A stretch of DNA of 64,000 nucleotides from Paucibacter sp. PLA-PC-4. Lineage in GTDB: Bacteria; Pseudomonadota; Gammaproteobacteria; Burkholderiales; Burkholderiaceae_C. The DNA lies in NCBI RefSeq assembly GCF_026241155.1, contig NZ_JAPFGP010000005.1:124001-188000 (forward strand), written 5' to 3'. The notes below the pieces were generated by a model that saw nothing but the letters and a program-made list of their open reading frames with translations, did not search any database and had not been told where the DNA came from. Position 1 is the first letter of the stretch. Every line of letters begins with the position of its first letter. Below, one piece after another: positions 8,173 to 16,844 of the stretch. A program made the translations under genes and the position numbers.

Positions 8173-8175
8173 CAG

Positions 8176-9549
8176 CTAGTCGAGCTGCTCCAGATGCAGC
8201 GGGCGGGCCAGGCTCAGACGCCAGCGCCCCCGGCCGCTTTTTTCAATACGCAGCGGGGTCGCGCGCTCGGCCAGGCGGCGCTGCAGCAGGAGCAGTCTGG
8301 CCTCTAGGTTGTCGACCACATCGGGCAGCCTCAGGCGGGGGTCCAGGCGCAGTTCGCGGTTGCTGAACTCGGCCCGGCCGTCCGCCAGCCAGTCCTGCAC
8401 GAGCAGCGCCAAAATGGCGCCGGCCACGCCTTTGATCAGATAGTCGCTGCCGAGGAAGATGCTGTCGTCATGGGCGTAATGGCGCAGCAGCACAGGCTCG
8501 CCGTCGGGGGCCGCGGCCGGCGCCGCGCGAGGTGCGGGCGGCGCCTCCGCGGCGCTGCTCTGCAGCAGGCTCATGGCCAGGGCCAGCTGGTTGGCGATGA
8601 CACTCACCGCGTCCTCGTCGTCATAGCTGAAGTGCTGGTCCTGCTCGCTCTCCAACAGCAGCACGCCCAGCACCTGGCCCTGCAGCCTCAGCGGCACGGC
8701 CATCTGGCTGCGCGGCTCGGCCAGACCAGGCATCGGAATCTCCTCGGCGCCGCTATCCAGACCCTGATCCTCGGCGCGCTGGCGGATGGCGCGGGAGTAG
8801 GCCTGCCACAGGGTCAGGTGCCCCACCCGCAGCGCCACGCCTTCGCGCGCCGCAATGCCGGCCACGCCCTGGCCTACAGCCATCTCCGCGCCTAGACCCG
8901 AGTCAGCGTAGCCATGGCTGGCCACGGCATACAGGCGCTGACTGCGCTGGTCCAGCAGCAGCAGCATGGCATGCTCGATCAAGAGTTCCTGCTGCAGGCC
9001 AGACATGGCCTCGTCGAGCAACTGGCCCATCTCGCCACACGCAGCCAGGCGATCGCTCAGGCGGCGGGTGGCGGCGGGCAGATCGCAGCGCGGCTTGGGG
9101 GCGGCCAGCTCGCGCCGCCCGCCCAGGCGCTGCACGTCCAGCACGCGGTAGACATCAGAGCCTCGCAGGTGGTAGACCTTGTCCATGCCGGAATGCGAGG
9201 CGATGCCGGCGAGCTTGGCCTTCATTCGCTCGAACAGCGGGCCTTCGCTCTCGGTGCGCAGGTACTCAAGCTGCAGGCGCACGCCGGCGGCGGTGTAGGG
9301 GTCGTCGACGGTGATGGCAGCGCGCCGTGTGGCCAGGATGTTCTGGCGGCTGCGGTTGAAGAACTGGAACGACAAGGCCACATGCTGCTCGTCCACGTAC
9401 TCGGCCTGCGACAGGTAGCACAGATGCGGCACACCCTCAGCCGAGGCGCTGCACAGCACGGCCGGGATCACGCCCTCGAACATGCGGCGGATCTCCCCCA
9501 GGCGCACGTGGCTGTCGCTGGCGCGGCGACCGTGTGTGGCCGTGCTCAT
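8176..9549 (-). CDS. PPOX-fold/GAF-domain protein with C-terminal winged-helix-like region
   Basis: A 457-residue multidomain protein. Residues about 15-150 look like a pyridoxamine-5'-phosphate-oxidase-type split barrel (VIPAVLCSASAEGVPHL, FQFFNRSRQNILA, QLEYL), a flavin or haem binding fold. Residues about 170-330 form a GAF domain (LLLLDQRSQRLYAVASHGY through MAVPLRLQGQVLGVLLLES). After an Ala/Pro linker, the last 90 residues (DYLIKGVAGAILALLVQDW to the Arg-rich end) resemble a winged helix with VDNLEARLLLLQRRLAER as a possible recognition helix. The start overlaps the stop of the next PPOX gene by ATGA (9546-9549). The architecture suggests a redox- or ligand-responsive regulator. The C-terminal call is weaker than the other two. 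Confidence 0.75.
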   Translation of the reverse strand: MSTATHGRRASDSHVRLGEIRRMFEGVIPAVLCSASAEGVPHLCYLSQAEYVDEQHVALSFQFFNRSRQNILATRRAAITVDDPYTAAGVRLQLEYLRTESEGPLFERMKAKLAGIASHSGMDKVYHLRGSDVYRVLDVQRLGGRRELAAPKPRCDLPAATRRLSDRLAACGEMGQLLDEAMSGLQQELLIEHAMLLLLDQRSQRLYAVASHGYADSGLGAEMAVGQGVAGIAAREGVALRVGHLTLWQAYSRAIRQRAEDQGLDSGAEEIPMPGLAEPRSQMAVPLRLQGQVLGVLLLESEQDQHFSYDDEDAVSVIANQLALAMSLLQSSAAEAPPAPRAAPAAAPDGEPVLLRHYAHDDSIFLGSDYLIKGVAGAILALLVQDWLADGRAEFSNRELRLDPRLRLPDVVDNLEARLLLLQRRLAERATPLRIEKSGRGRWRLSLARPLHLEQLD

Positions 9550-10025
9550 GCAAATAGCTCCATCGGCGCCCCGGCGCCAGGCCCGGGCGTCTGGTTCCAG
9601 GCCCCGGTGGGCAAGAAGCTGATGACCTGCAGGTCCTCGCCATGACCGTCGAACCAGGCGTCAGCGAACTCGGGTCCGAATCCGAACAGGCCGATCTCGC
9701 TCGTGAAGTCCTTGTGATTGGCCGCCAGCTCCGGCCAGTCGGCTGTCTGCGCCGACTCCACCCGCGCATCGCGCCCCTTGATCTGGACGGCCACATGGGT
9801 GCTGGGCTGGCAGAACACGCAAGCCACTTGGGCCGTCTGTGCCACTGCCCCGATCAAGGGCTGCCCGGGCATGGCCGGTAGCAGCAGGGCCAGGCGCGCG
9901 CCCTGGCGCTGCTGCACGGCCAGCGCGCGGCTCAGCGTCGGCAGTCCGTTGGCGTCACAGGCGCCGACATGGATGGACAGCCCCTGGCGCAGGAAATCGC
10001 GGAGTTGTGCATGCAGCTGGTACAC
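9546..10025 (-). CDS. Pyridoxamine 5'-phosphate oxidase family (FMN split-barrel) protein
   Basis: A small PPOX-fold protein. I place the start at the GTG at 10025 (159 residues) because a strong Shine-Dalgarno (GGGAGGTGAG) lies just upstream of it; the alternative ATG 42 bases earlier would put that site inside the gene. Visible features are FLRQGLSIHVGACDANGLPTL at the N-terminus (a typical opening strand pair), the CQPSTHVAVQIKG barrel strand and the ending GAWNQTPGPGAGAPMELFA. The C-terminal W-NQTPG resembles FMN-site residues of the superfamily. It overlaps the PPOX-GAF gene by ATGA, so the two proteins probably act together, perhaps as a heteromeric flavoprotein. The substrate is unknown. 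Confidence 0.8.
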   Translation of the reverse strand: MYQLHAQLRDFLRQGLSIHVGACDANGLPTLSRALAVQQRQGARLALLLPAMPGQPLIGAVAQTAQVACVFCQPSTHVAVQIKGRDARVESAQTADWPELAANHKDFTSEIGLFGFGPEFADAWFDGHGEDLQVISFLPTGAWNQTPGPGAGAPMELFA

Positions 10026-10108
10026 GGGCCTTCTCACCTCCCGCGCAGATTCTAGAGGCCGCCGCACGGTGGCAGGCGGTCGGCGCGATCACCGCGCCGA
10101 ACCCGGCC

Positions 10109-11140
10109 TCAGGCCGTGTGGCGACGCCGGCGAGCGACCCAGCCCAGCAGCCCAATACCGCTCAGCATCAGCGCGTAGCTGCTGGGCTCGGGCACGGCGG
10201 CCATCAGCTCGTTGCGTGCGCTCACGGCCAGATCGGTGTAGTTGCTGAACACGCCGTCCATGCCCCAGCCGAAGTACTTGTCGTACTGCGCGGCCGCCAG
10301 CCCGGCATTGGCCTGCGCGAAGGTGTAGCCATGCACCAGCAGGCCCGCGGCATGGGCGGCCTGGATATAGGACTCGGTCACGGCGTTGGCGCCGCTGGCG
10401 TTGATCGACGGGCCGATGCCGTTGACGTACTGAGCGATGTCGGCGAAGGAACTGCTGGCCGAGTTGCCGAGAAAGACCTGCTGCAGGCTCATGCCCAAGC
10501 TTTGCTGCTTGGCACGGATGTTCTTCATCGTGTCCAGGCTGAAGGACTGGATGAAGACCGCGTCGCTTGACTTGCCATAGCCGTGCTGGGCCAGTGTCGC
10601 CAGGATCTTGTCCTCCATCAGCGGGTCGGCGATCTTTGCCTCAGGGTACAGACCCACTGTACGGCCGGTCAGCGCGCTCTGCGACTGGGCCAGCTGGATC
10701 ACCTCGGCGAAGGTCGGCACGCGCAACGCGTCGGCCGAGCTGGGTGTGAAGCCGGGATAGCTGGTCTTACCGGTGCCGGTGGGCTTGACAGTCAGTTGCT
10801 TGATCTCGGCCAGTGTGTAGTCGGCGACACGGTAGCCGTTGTTGCGGCGGCCCAGCACCGTGGCGACATCGGTGGTGCGGTTGAGCGTGGTGTCGTGCAT
10901 GGCGACCAGATGGCCGTCCTTGGTCAGCTGAAGGTCGGGCTCGATATAGTCCGCCCCCATCTTGATCGCCAACTCGTAGCCGGCCAGTGTGTGCTCGGGC
11001 AGGTAGCCGCTGGCGCCGCGGTGGGCGACGACCAACGGTGCCTGGCCATTGAGGGTCTTCAGCGCCGTGGCTTGGGCCGGCAATGTGGCAGCGGCGAGCA
11101 GGGCCAGGCCCAGCAGGCCGGCATGAAAAGGGGTTCGCAT
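10109..11140 (-). CDS. Glycerophosphodiester phosphodiesterase with PEP-CTERM anchor
   Basis: Exported GDPD-family enzyme (343 residues) hydrolysing glycerophosphodiesters to glycerol-3-phosphate and an alcohol. The start at 11140 gives a signal peptide MRTPFHAGLLGLALLAAATL. The catalytic core is VVAHRGASGYLPEHT (general acid/base His, substrate Glu), IEPDLQLTKDG (metal Glu/Asp) and AMHDTTLNRTTD. The end carries a PEP-CTERM sorting signal: VPEPSSYALM, a hydrophobic helix (SGIGLLGWVA) and an RRRR tail. PEP-CTERM proteins are processed by exosortase and associate with the exopolysaccharide or cell surface, so this enzyme probably acts outside the inner membrane. No exosortase gene is in the window. 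It is divergent from the hybrid kinase. Confidence 0.92.
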   Translation of the reverse strand: MRTPFHAGLLGLALLAAATLPAQATALKTLNGQAPLVVAHRGASGYLPEHTLAGYELAIKMGADYIEPDLQLTKDGHLVAMHDTTLNRTTDVATVLGRRNNGYRVADYTLAEIKQLTVKPTGTGKTSYPGFTPSSADALRVPTFAEVIQLAQSQSALTGRTVGLYPEAKIADPLMEDKILATLAQHGYGKSSDAVFIQSFSLDTMKNIRAKQQSLGMSLQQVFLGNSASSSFADIAQYVNGIGPSINASGANAVTESYIQAAHAAGLLVHGYTFAQANAGLAAAQYDKYFGWGMDGVFSNYTDLAVSARNELMAAVPEPSSYALMLSGIGLLGWVARRRRHTA

Positions 11141-11349
11141 CGGGGTGACTCCAGAGTGGGCAGAGCGCCGCACTCTAGGGAGCACCGGTGACAGCAGCGG
11201 CCCCTGACACCCTGCCGAGCGGCACTGCCAGGGGGCGCCACGCGCACGAGAGCCCAGATGTAAACGTCGGCAACAGTACGACGGACTAGGGATTGCCCGG
11301 GTATTCTGCGAATCCGCCATTTCGGCATGGAGTTTGCAGCGAGGGCTTT

Positions 11350-13203
11350 GTGGACAGCAAGACGGCGCTTGACGGTGATACCGGCTTCACGCTGGATGCG
11401 AGCCTGCTCGCACGGCGCAAGGCCGCGCGTGCGCGCCGGCTCTACACCCAGCAGGTGCCTGCACTGCGCCTGCTGGGCTTCGCCATCCTGAGCGTCATCG
11501 CGCTGCTCAATGTGCCAGGAGGCATGTCGTCCCGCCCCGAATTGATGCTGCTGCTGTTCTTCAACATGGCTTATGCGCTGCTGGGCTGGCTGGCGCTGCG
11601 CTTGGGTTGGGGACGCAGCGGACCGTTTGATCTCAGCCTGCTGTTCTTCAACCTTGACGTGTTGGCCTGGCTGCCGACGCTCTATCTGCTGGAGCAGGGG
11701 CAGCTGTTCTTCGCCTATTTCATGTTGGTGCGGGTGGTCGACCAGATCGGCTTTGGCTTCAAGCGCGCCTTCTATTTTGTCCATGTCATCACGCTGGTCT
11801 ATCTGGCCTACGGGCTGGGCATCGGCGCCGTGGATCCGGCCAGGGCACTGTGGAGCGAACGCCTGGGTATTGCCGCCTCGATGTATCTGCTGGGCGTCTA
11901 TCTGGCCGCCACAGGTCTGGTCATGGAGCGACTGCGCCGACGTGCGCGCGAAGCCGTGCGAACAGCCCACCAGTTGGTCGAACAGCTGGAGCAGAAGGCC
12001 TATGCGCTGAAACTGCAGACCGTTGAGCTGGACGCGGCGCGGCGCCAGGCCGAGCAGGCCAACCAGGCCAAGTCGCAGTTCCTGGCGGCCACCAGCCATG
12101 AGATCCGCACGCCCATGAACGGCATCCTCGGCGCGGCCGAGCTGCTGATGGGCACGACCCTGACGCCGATTCAGCAGCGCTATGTGCACACCGCCCACCA
12201 CTCGGCCACCGCCTTGCTGGGCCTGATCGACGATGTGCTGGACCTGTCGCGCATCGAGGCCGGCAAACTGGAGCTGCGGCCGGTGGTGCTGGACTTGCGT
12301 GCCCTGGTGGGCGAGGCGCTGGAGCTGGTAATGACGACGACGCGCGACAAGCCCGTGACGCTGTCGGCGCACGCGTCGGTCAAGCTGCCGCCCCGAGTGC
12401 TGGCCGACGCGACGCGTCTGCGCCAGCTGCTGGTCAATTTGCTGCACAACGCAGTCAAGTTCACTGACCGCGGCAGTGTGCGCCTGGAAGTGTTGGTGCT
12501 GGAGGCACAGCCGCTGCGCGTACGTTTCTCCGTGCGCGATACCGGCATCGGGATCCCAGCCTCGCAGCTGGAGACTATCTTCGATACCTTCACCCAGGTC
12601 GACAGCTCCAGCACTCGGCGCCACGGCGGTGGCGGCCTGGGGCTGGCCATCGTCAAAGAGCTGACCGAACTGATGGGCGGCCAGGTCAATGTCGACAGCG
12701 ATGTGGGCCAGGGCTCGCATTTCTGGATCGATCTGCCGCTGCAAATCGCCGACGAGGAGGCCGTGACGGTGGCTGCGCCTTTGGCGACGGCGGGCGGCAA
12801 TGCGGTGGCCGTCAACGTGCTGGTCGCCGAGGATGATCCGGTCAACCAGATGGTGGTCGAGGGCATGCTGAAGATGCTGGGCTGCAACGTCGATGTGGTC
12901 AACGATGGTCAGGCCGCGCAGGCGGTGGCGCGCAAGGGTCAGTACGACATCATCTTCATGGACTGCCATATGCCGCAAATGGACGGATACGAAGCCACCC
13001 AGCGCATCAGAGCCACCGAGCAGGATGGCAGGCGCCGCACCCCCATCGTCGCGCTGACCGCCGACACGCTGGCCAGCGACCGCGAGCGCTGCCTGCAAGC
13101 AGGCATGAACGACTTCATGACCAAACCGGTCAACCGCGCCCAGTTGGCCGCGATGATCAAACGCTGGACGGGGCTGGCGACCTTGCCGACCACGCAGTGG
13201 TGA
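11350..13203 (+). CDS. Hybrid sensor histidine kinase/response regulator
   Basis: A membrane-bound hybrid kinase of about 617 residues. I prefer the GTG at 11350, which follows a GCGAGGG Shine-Dalgarno; a TTG at 11293 would add 19 residues. The N-terminal third holds about five or six membrane helices without a recognised periplasmic sensor. A coiled-coil leads to HisKA ([12 protein letters not shown], phospho-His), then HATPase_c with [20 protein letters not shown] and [13 protein letters not shown]. The C-terminal receiver starts [13 protein letters not shown] and has the phospho-acceptor Asp in [13 protein letters not shown] and the Lys in MTKPVN. There is no output domain, so a phosphorelay to a separate Hpt protein is expected. 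The next gene, slyX, is on the same strand 31 bases on. Confidence 0.93.
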   Translation: MDSKTALDGDTGFTLDASLLARRKAARARRLYTQQVPALRLLGFAILSVIALLNVPGGMSSRPELMLLLFFNMAYALLGWLALRLGWGRSGPFDLSLLFFNLDVLAWLPTLYLLEQGQLFFAYFMLVRVVDQIGFGFKRAFYFVHVITLVYLAYGLGIGAVDPARALWSERLGIAASMYLLGVYLAATGLVMERLRRRAREAVRTAHQLVEQLEQKAYALKLQTVELDAARRQAEQANQAKSQFLAATSHEIRTPMNGILGAAELLMGTTLTPIQQRYVHTAHHSATALLGLIDDVLDLSRIEAGKLELRPVVLDLRALVGEALELVMTTTRDKPVTLSAHASVKLPPRVLADATRLRQLLVNLLHNAVKFTDRGSVRLEVLVLEAQPLRVRFSVRDTGIGIPASQLETIFDTFTQVDSSSTRRHGGGGLGLAIVKELTELMGGQVNVDSDVGQGSHFWIDLPLQIADEEAVTVAAPLATAGGNAVAVNVLVAEDDPVNQMVVEGMLKMLGCNVDVVNDGQAAQAVARKGQYDIIFMDCHMPQMDGYEATQRIRATEQDGRRRTPIVALTADTLASDRERCLQAGMNDFMTKPVNRAQLAAMIKRWTGLATLPTTQW

Positions 13204-13234
13204 GCAAAGGGCCGGCTTGAGGTCCAATATCGCC

Positions 13235-13456
13235 ATGGACAAAGCCCAAGACACCGAGCAACGCCTCACCGATCTGGAGATCAAGGCCAGCTTCACCGAA
13301 GACCTGGTCGACCACCTGAACCAGACCGTGATCCGCCAGCAGCAACAGATCGATGCGTTGCTGCACGAACTGGCCGCGCTGCGCGAGCGCGCCACGGCGC
13401 CGGCCGAAAGCGTGGGCTTTCGGAGTCTGCGGGACGAGCTACCGCCGCACTACTGA
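13235..13456 (+). CDS. slyX: SlyX family protein
   Basis: A 73-residue coiled-coil protein starting at ATG 13235 (MDKAQDTEQRLTDLEIK); an upstream in-frame start would add six non-conserved residues. The heptad-rich body (FTEDLVDHLNQTVIRQQQQI) and the conserved C-terminal PPHY identify SlyX. Its molecular function is unknown. The last seven bases overlap the end of the convergent transglutaminase gene (13450-13456). Confidence 0.9.
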   Translation: MDKAQDTEQRLTDLEIKASFTEDLVDHLNQTVIRQQQQIDALLHELAALRERATAPAESVGFRSLRDELPPHY

Positions 13457-14250
13457 GCCGGCGGCGTCAGCGTCACCTGCACCTGGGCCTGCATCGCCTC
13501 GCCGCCGCCGCCCAGGCGCATGCCGCGCACCGGGCAGGCGTCCAGATAGTCGGCGCCGATGGCCAGCTTCACATAGCGGCCGTCGGCCAGGCATTGGTTG
13601 CTGACGTCGAAGCCCAGCCAGCCCTCGGCCAGCCTCGCCTCGGCCCAGGCATGGCTGGCGACATGATGGTCGTCGGTGGCTAGGTAGCCGGAGACATAGC
13701 GCACCGGCACTCCCAGCAGCCGCGCGCAGGTGGCGAACACCTGGGCATGGTCCTGGCAGACGCCCAGCCGGCGCTCGAAGGCCTCGGCCGCCGGCGTGGC
13801 GGCATCGGTGAAGCCGGGGGTGTAGGGCATCTGCACACCCAGCGCCTGCATCAGCGTCAGCAGGCCGTCACGGGCGTCGGCGGCGACGCCGCCACCATGG
13901 GCCTGAGCAAAGCTGCGCAGCGCAGCGTCGGCTCGGGTCAGGGCCGAGTCGCGCAGGAACAGCTCGGGCGGGAAGGCGTCATGCGGGTCGGGCCGAGGCG
14001 GGCCATCGACGGTGTCGACCAGTCCCTCGGCTCGCAGCCGGATCTCGGCGTGCGGCCGGTCCATGCTCAGCACATGCATCACATTGCCATAGGCGTCCTT
14101 GCCCCGGCTGGCCCTGCCAGGCAGGCTCAGCACCCAGCGCAGCACCCGCTGGCCGGCGCTGTCGACGGGCGTCAGGCGCAGGTACTGGGTGCTGCGCTTG
14201 ACGGGGTGGTCGTAGCGGTAGACCGTCTCATGGCTGATTGCGAGCCGCAT
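13450..14250 (-). CDS. Transglutaminase-like cysteine protease family protein
   Basis: A 266-residue protein with an N-terminal bacterial transglutaminase-like beta domain (SHETVYRYDHPVKRSTQYLRL) and a papain-like transglutaminase core. The triad is visible as C165 (RLGVCQDHAQ), H200 (VASHAWAE) and D215 (WLGFDVSN). The start at 14250 overlaps the stop of the alpha-E gene by ATGA; a longer in-frame reading upstream is the shadow of that gene. It is the third gene of the ATP-grasp / alpha-E / transglutaminase operon. In this context the enzyme probably acts as a peptidase or transpeptidase on an ATP-grasp product, which is inference from published comparative genomics of amidoligase loci. Confidence 0.92.
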   Translation of the reverse strand: MRLAISHETVYRYDHPVKRSTQYLRLTPVDSAGQRVLRWVLSLPGRASRGKDAYGNVMHVLSMDRPHAEIRLRAEGLVDTVDGPPRPDPHDAFPPELFLRDSALTRADAALRSFAQAHGGGVAADARDGLLTLMQALGVQMPYTPGFTDAATPAAEAFERRLGVCQDHAQVFATCARLLGVPVRYVSGYLATDDHHVASHAWAEARLAEGWLGFDVSNQCLADGRYVKLAIGADYLDACPVRGMRLGGGGEAMQAQVQVTLTPPAQ

Positions 14251-15218
14251 CAGTTGGCTTCCAGATAGGCTTCGCGGATCGCGTTGGCCAGCTGGGCCGA
14301 CTCTTCGAGGAACTGGGTCAGCCAGCGGTGCACGCCGGCGTCCAGGATCTCGTCGACTGCACCGTACTCCAGGCGCAGCGCCAGCTGGCCGGCCAGGCGC
14401 TTGACCTCGCGCCCGGCGTCCTGCGCGCCCGATTTCGCCTCGATATGCGGCAAGATCGCGACGATCTCGTCGCAACAGGCACGCAGCGAGCGCGGGATGT
14501 CGGGCCGCAATATCAGCAGCTCTGTGACGCGGCGGCCGTCCAGGCTTTCGCGATAGACCGCGTGGTAGGCCTCGAAGGCCGACAGCGAGCGCAGCAGCGC
14601 GCTCCAGGCATAGAAGTCCGGCGCGCTCTCGACCGGCACATCCACGGGTACCAGGCTCTCGACCGCCGGCTCGATCAGTTGCGACTTCACATCGAGCAGC
14701 CGGGCGGTGTTGTCGGCCCGCTCGATGAAGGTGCCCAGGCGGATGAAATTGTAGGCATCGTTGCGCTGCAAGGTGCCGTAGGTGGCGCCGCGGAACAGAT
14801 GCGAGCGCTCCTTGACCCAGTCGAAAAAACTCGAGACGCTGGGGATGCCACGCTTGGGGAAGCTTCGCGCCTCCAGCCAGGTGCTGTTGATGGCCTCCCA
14901 CATCTCGGCGGTGATTTGGCCGCGCACCGCATGGGCGTTCTCGCGCGCGCCCTTCAGGCAGCTCAGCACCGAGGCCGGGTTGCTCAGGTCCAGCGCCATA
15001 AAGTTGAACAAGTGCTCAGGGTCCAGCGAGGACTGGCTTTGCGTGAATGATTCCAGCGTGCCGGTGACGGCCAGCGGCGCGGCCAGCTCGGTCATCGCGC
15101 CACGGCTTTGCGGCAGCAACGACAGCGAGTGCGTCACATCGAGCATGCGCACCAGATTCTCGGCGCGCTCCAGATAGCGGCTCATCCAGAAGAGTTGGGC
15201 GGCGGTACGGCTCAGCAT
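14250..15218 (-). CDS. Alpha-E domain-containing protein
   Basis: A 322-residue all-helical protein with the alpha-E signature MLSRTAAQLFWMSRYLERAE at the N-terminus, repeated Arg/Glu-rich helices (TFIERADNTARLLDV) and FDWVKERSHLFRGA. The start at 15218 lies one base after the stop of the ATP-grasp gene; 12 extra in-frame residues upstream would overlap that gene and are not conserved. Alpha-E proteins occur with circularly permuted ATP-grasp and transglutaminase genes and have no proven biochemical activity. They are suspected to bind the peptide product or the nucleotide partner. It overlaps the transglutaminase gene by ATGA. Confidence 0.93.
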   Translation of the reverse strand: MLSRTAAQLFWMSRYLERAENLVRMLDVTHSLSLLPQSRGAMTELAAPLAVTGTLESFTQSQSSLDPEHLFNFMALDLSNPASVLSCLKGARENAHAVRGQITAEMWEAINSTWLEARSFPKRGIPSVSSFFDWVKERSHLFRGATYGTLQRNDAYNFIRLGTFIERADNTARLLDVKSQLIEPAVESLVPVDVPVESAPDFYAWSALLRSLSAFEAYHAVYRESLDGRRVTELLILRPDIPRSLRACCDEIVAILPHIEAKSGAQDAGREVKRLAGQLALRLEYGAVDEILDAGVHRWLTQFLEESAQLANAIREAYLEAN

Positions 15219-15219
15219 C

Positions 15220-16647
15220 TCAGTTCTCCAGGATCCAGGTGTCTTTGGTGCCACCGCCTTGCGAGGAGTTGACGACCAGTGAACCCTGCTTCAGGGCCAC
15301 ACGCGTCAGCCCACCGGCGACCATGCTGATCTCGCGCCCACTCAGCACAAAGGGCCGCAGATCGATATGGCGCGGTGCGATGCCGGCCTCGACAAAGGTC
15401 GGGCAGCTCGACAGGCACAGGGTCGGCTGGGCGATGTAGTTGCTCGGGTTGGCCTTGACCCGCTCGCGGAAGTCGTCGACCTCGGCGGCCGTCGATGCCG
15501 GGCCCACCAACATGCCGTAGCCGCCGGCGCCATGCACCTCCTTGACCACCAGTTCGGCCATATGCTTGAGCACATGGTCCAGGTCAGCCGGTTTGCGGCA
15601 TTGCCAGGTCGGTACGTTGTGCAGTATCGGCTCCTCCTTCAGATAGAAGCGGATCATGTCGGGCACATACGGGTAGATGGACTTGTCGTCGGCCACACCG
15701 GTGCCTATCGCATTGGCCAGGATCAGATGGCCCTGCTTGTAAACCGATAGCAGCCCCGGCACACCCAGCATCGAGTCGGCGCGAAAGGCCAGCGGATCGA
15801 GGAAGGCGTCGTCGATGCGGCGGTAGATCACGTCGACCCGCTTCGGCCCCACGGTGGTGCGCATATAGAGGTGGTCGTCCTTGACGAACAGGTCCTGCCC
15901 CTCGACCAGCTCCACCCCCATTTGTTGGGCCAGGAAGGCATGCTCGAAATAGGCGCTGTTGAAGGGGCCGGGGGTCAGCACGACCACATTCGGGTTGTCG
16001 ACCTCGGCCGCATGGCGCAGCGTGTCGAGCAGCAGGGTTGGGTAATGCGCGACGGGGGCGACCGGATATCTGGAGAACAGCTCGGGAAACAGCCGCATCA
16101 TCATCTTGCGGTTTTCCAACATGTAGCTGACGCCTGAAGGCACGCGCAGGTTGTCTTCCAGCACGTAGTAGCCGCCGTCCGAGTGGCGTATCAGATCGAC
16201 ACCGGTGATGTGGGCGTAAATGCCGTGCGGCAGATCCAGCCCCTGCATCGCCGGCTGGTACTGGGCATTGGCGAACACCTGCTCGGCCGGGATCAGACCG
16301 GCCTTGATGATCTCGTGATCGTGGTAGATGTCCCACAGAAAGCGGTTCAGTGCGGTGACGCGCTGGCGCAGTCCGGCCTCCAGCATCTGCCATTCGCTGG
16401 CCGGCACGATGCGCGGCACGGTGTCGAAAGGGATCAGGCGCTCAGCGCCGGCCTCGTCGCCGTAAACGGCGAAGGTGATGCCCACCTTGTGGAAGAGCAG
16501 GTCCGCCTCGGCCCGCTTCTTGGCCAGGACCTCGGGCGTCTGGGCCTGCAGCCACTGGTCGAAAGCCTGGTAATGGGGGCGCGTGGCCCCGTCGGCGAGC
16601 AGCATCTCGTCATAGTGGCCCGGGGCGGGCAGGGTGAGCGCATGCAT
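15220..16647 (-). CDS. Circularly permuted ATP-grasp (CP_ATPgrasp) family protein
   Basis: A 475-residue ATP-grasp enzyme, formerly DUF404/DUF407. It has the family landmarks TALNRFLWDIYHDHEIIKAG, LIRHSDGGYYVLEDNLRVPSG, VDVIYRRIDDAFLDPL, VKEVHGAGGYGM and the C-terminal RPFVLSGREISMVAGGLTRV with SSQGGGTKDTWIL. ATP-grasp enzymes activate a carboxylate as acyl-phosphate and ligate it to an amine. The permuted family is predicted to make or modify short peptides. It is the first gene of the three-gene operon, with the alpha-E gene starting one base after its stop. The promoter must lie in the 197-base gap shared with the divergent diguanylate cyclase gene. Confidence 0.93.
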   Translation of the reverse strand: MHALTLPAPGHYDEMLLADGATRPHYQAFDQWLQAQTPEVLAKKRAEADLLFHKVGITFAVYGDEAGAERLIPFDTVPRIVPASEWQMLEAGLRQRVTALNRFLWDIYHDHEIIKAGLIPAEQVFANAQYQPAMQGLDLPHGIYAHITGVDLIRHSDGGYYVLEDNLRVPSGVSYMLENRKMMMRLFPELFSRYPVAPVAHYPTLLLDTLRHAAEVDNPNVVVLTPGPFNSAYFEHAFLAQQMGVELVEGQDLFVKDDHLYMRTTVGPKRVDVIYRRIDDAFLDPLAFRADSMLGVPGLLSVYKQGHLILANAIGTGVADDKSIYPYVPDMIRFYLKEEPILHNVPTWQCRKPADLDHVLKHMAELVVKEVHGAGGYGMLVGPASTAAEVDDFRERVKANPSNYIAQPTLCLSSCPTFVEAGIAPRHIDLRPFVLSGREISMVAGGLTRVALKQGSLVVNSSQGGGTKDTWILEN

Positions 16648-16844
16648 GGTGAGAGAGACTCCGTCGGCTTGAATCGCGATAGACGCAAGGGCTGTGCCCA
16701 GGCCAGCTGTGCTGGCCTGCAGTGCAGCTTGCCCGAGTTTGGTGCATTCGGCCAGGGCCTGATGAATCAGTCACGTGCTAACTTGGTGCACGATGCCCCG
16801 CCCCCGACTTGCGGTGCGTCAACTACCGGGCTACAAAGCGGGCC

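Noticed and set aside
11059-13395. Minus-strand frame of 778 residues opposite the hybrid histidine kinase
   Set aside because: It is the complement shadow of the kinase and slyX genes; its composition is rich in His, Gln and Arg with no domain structure.
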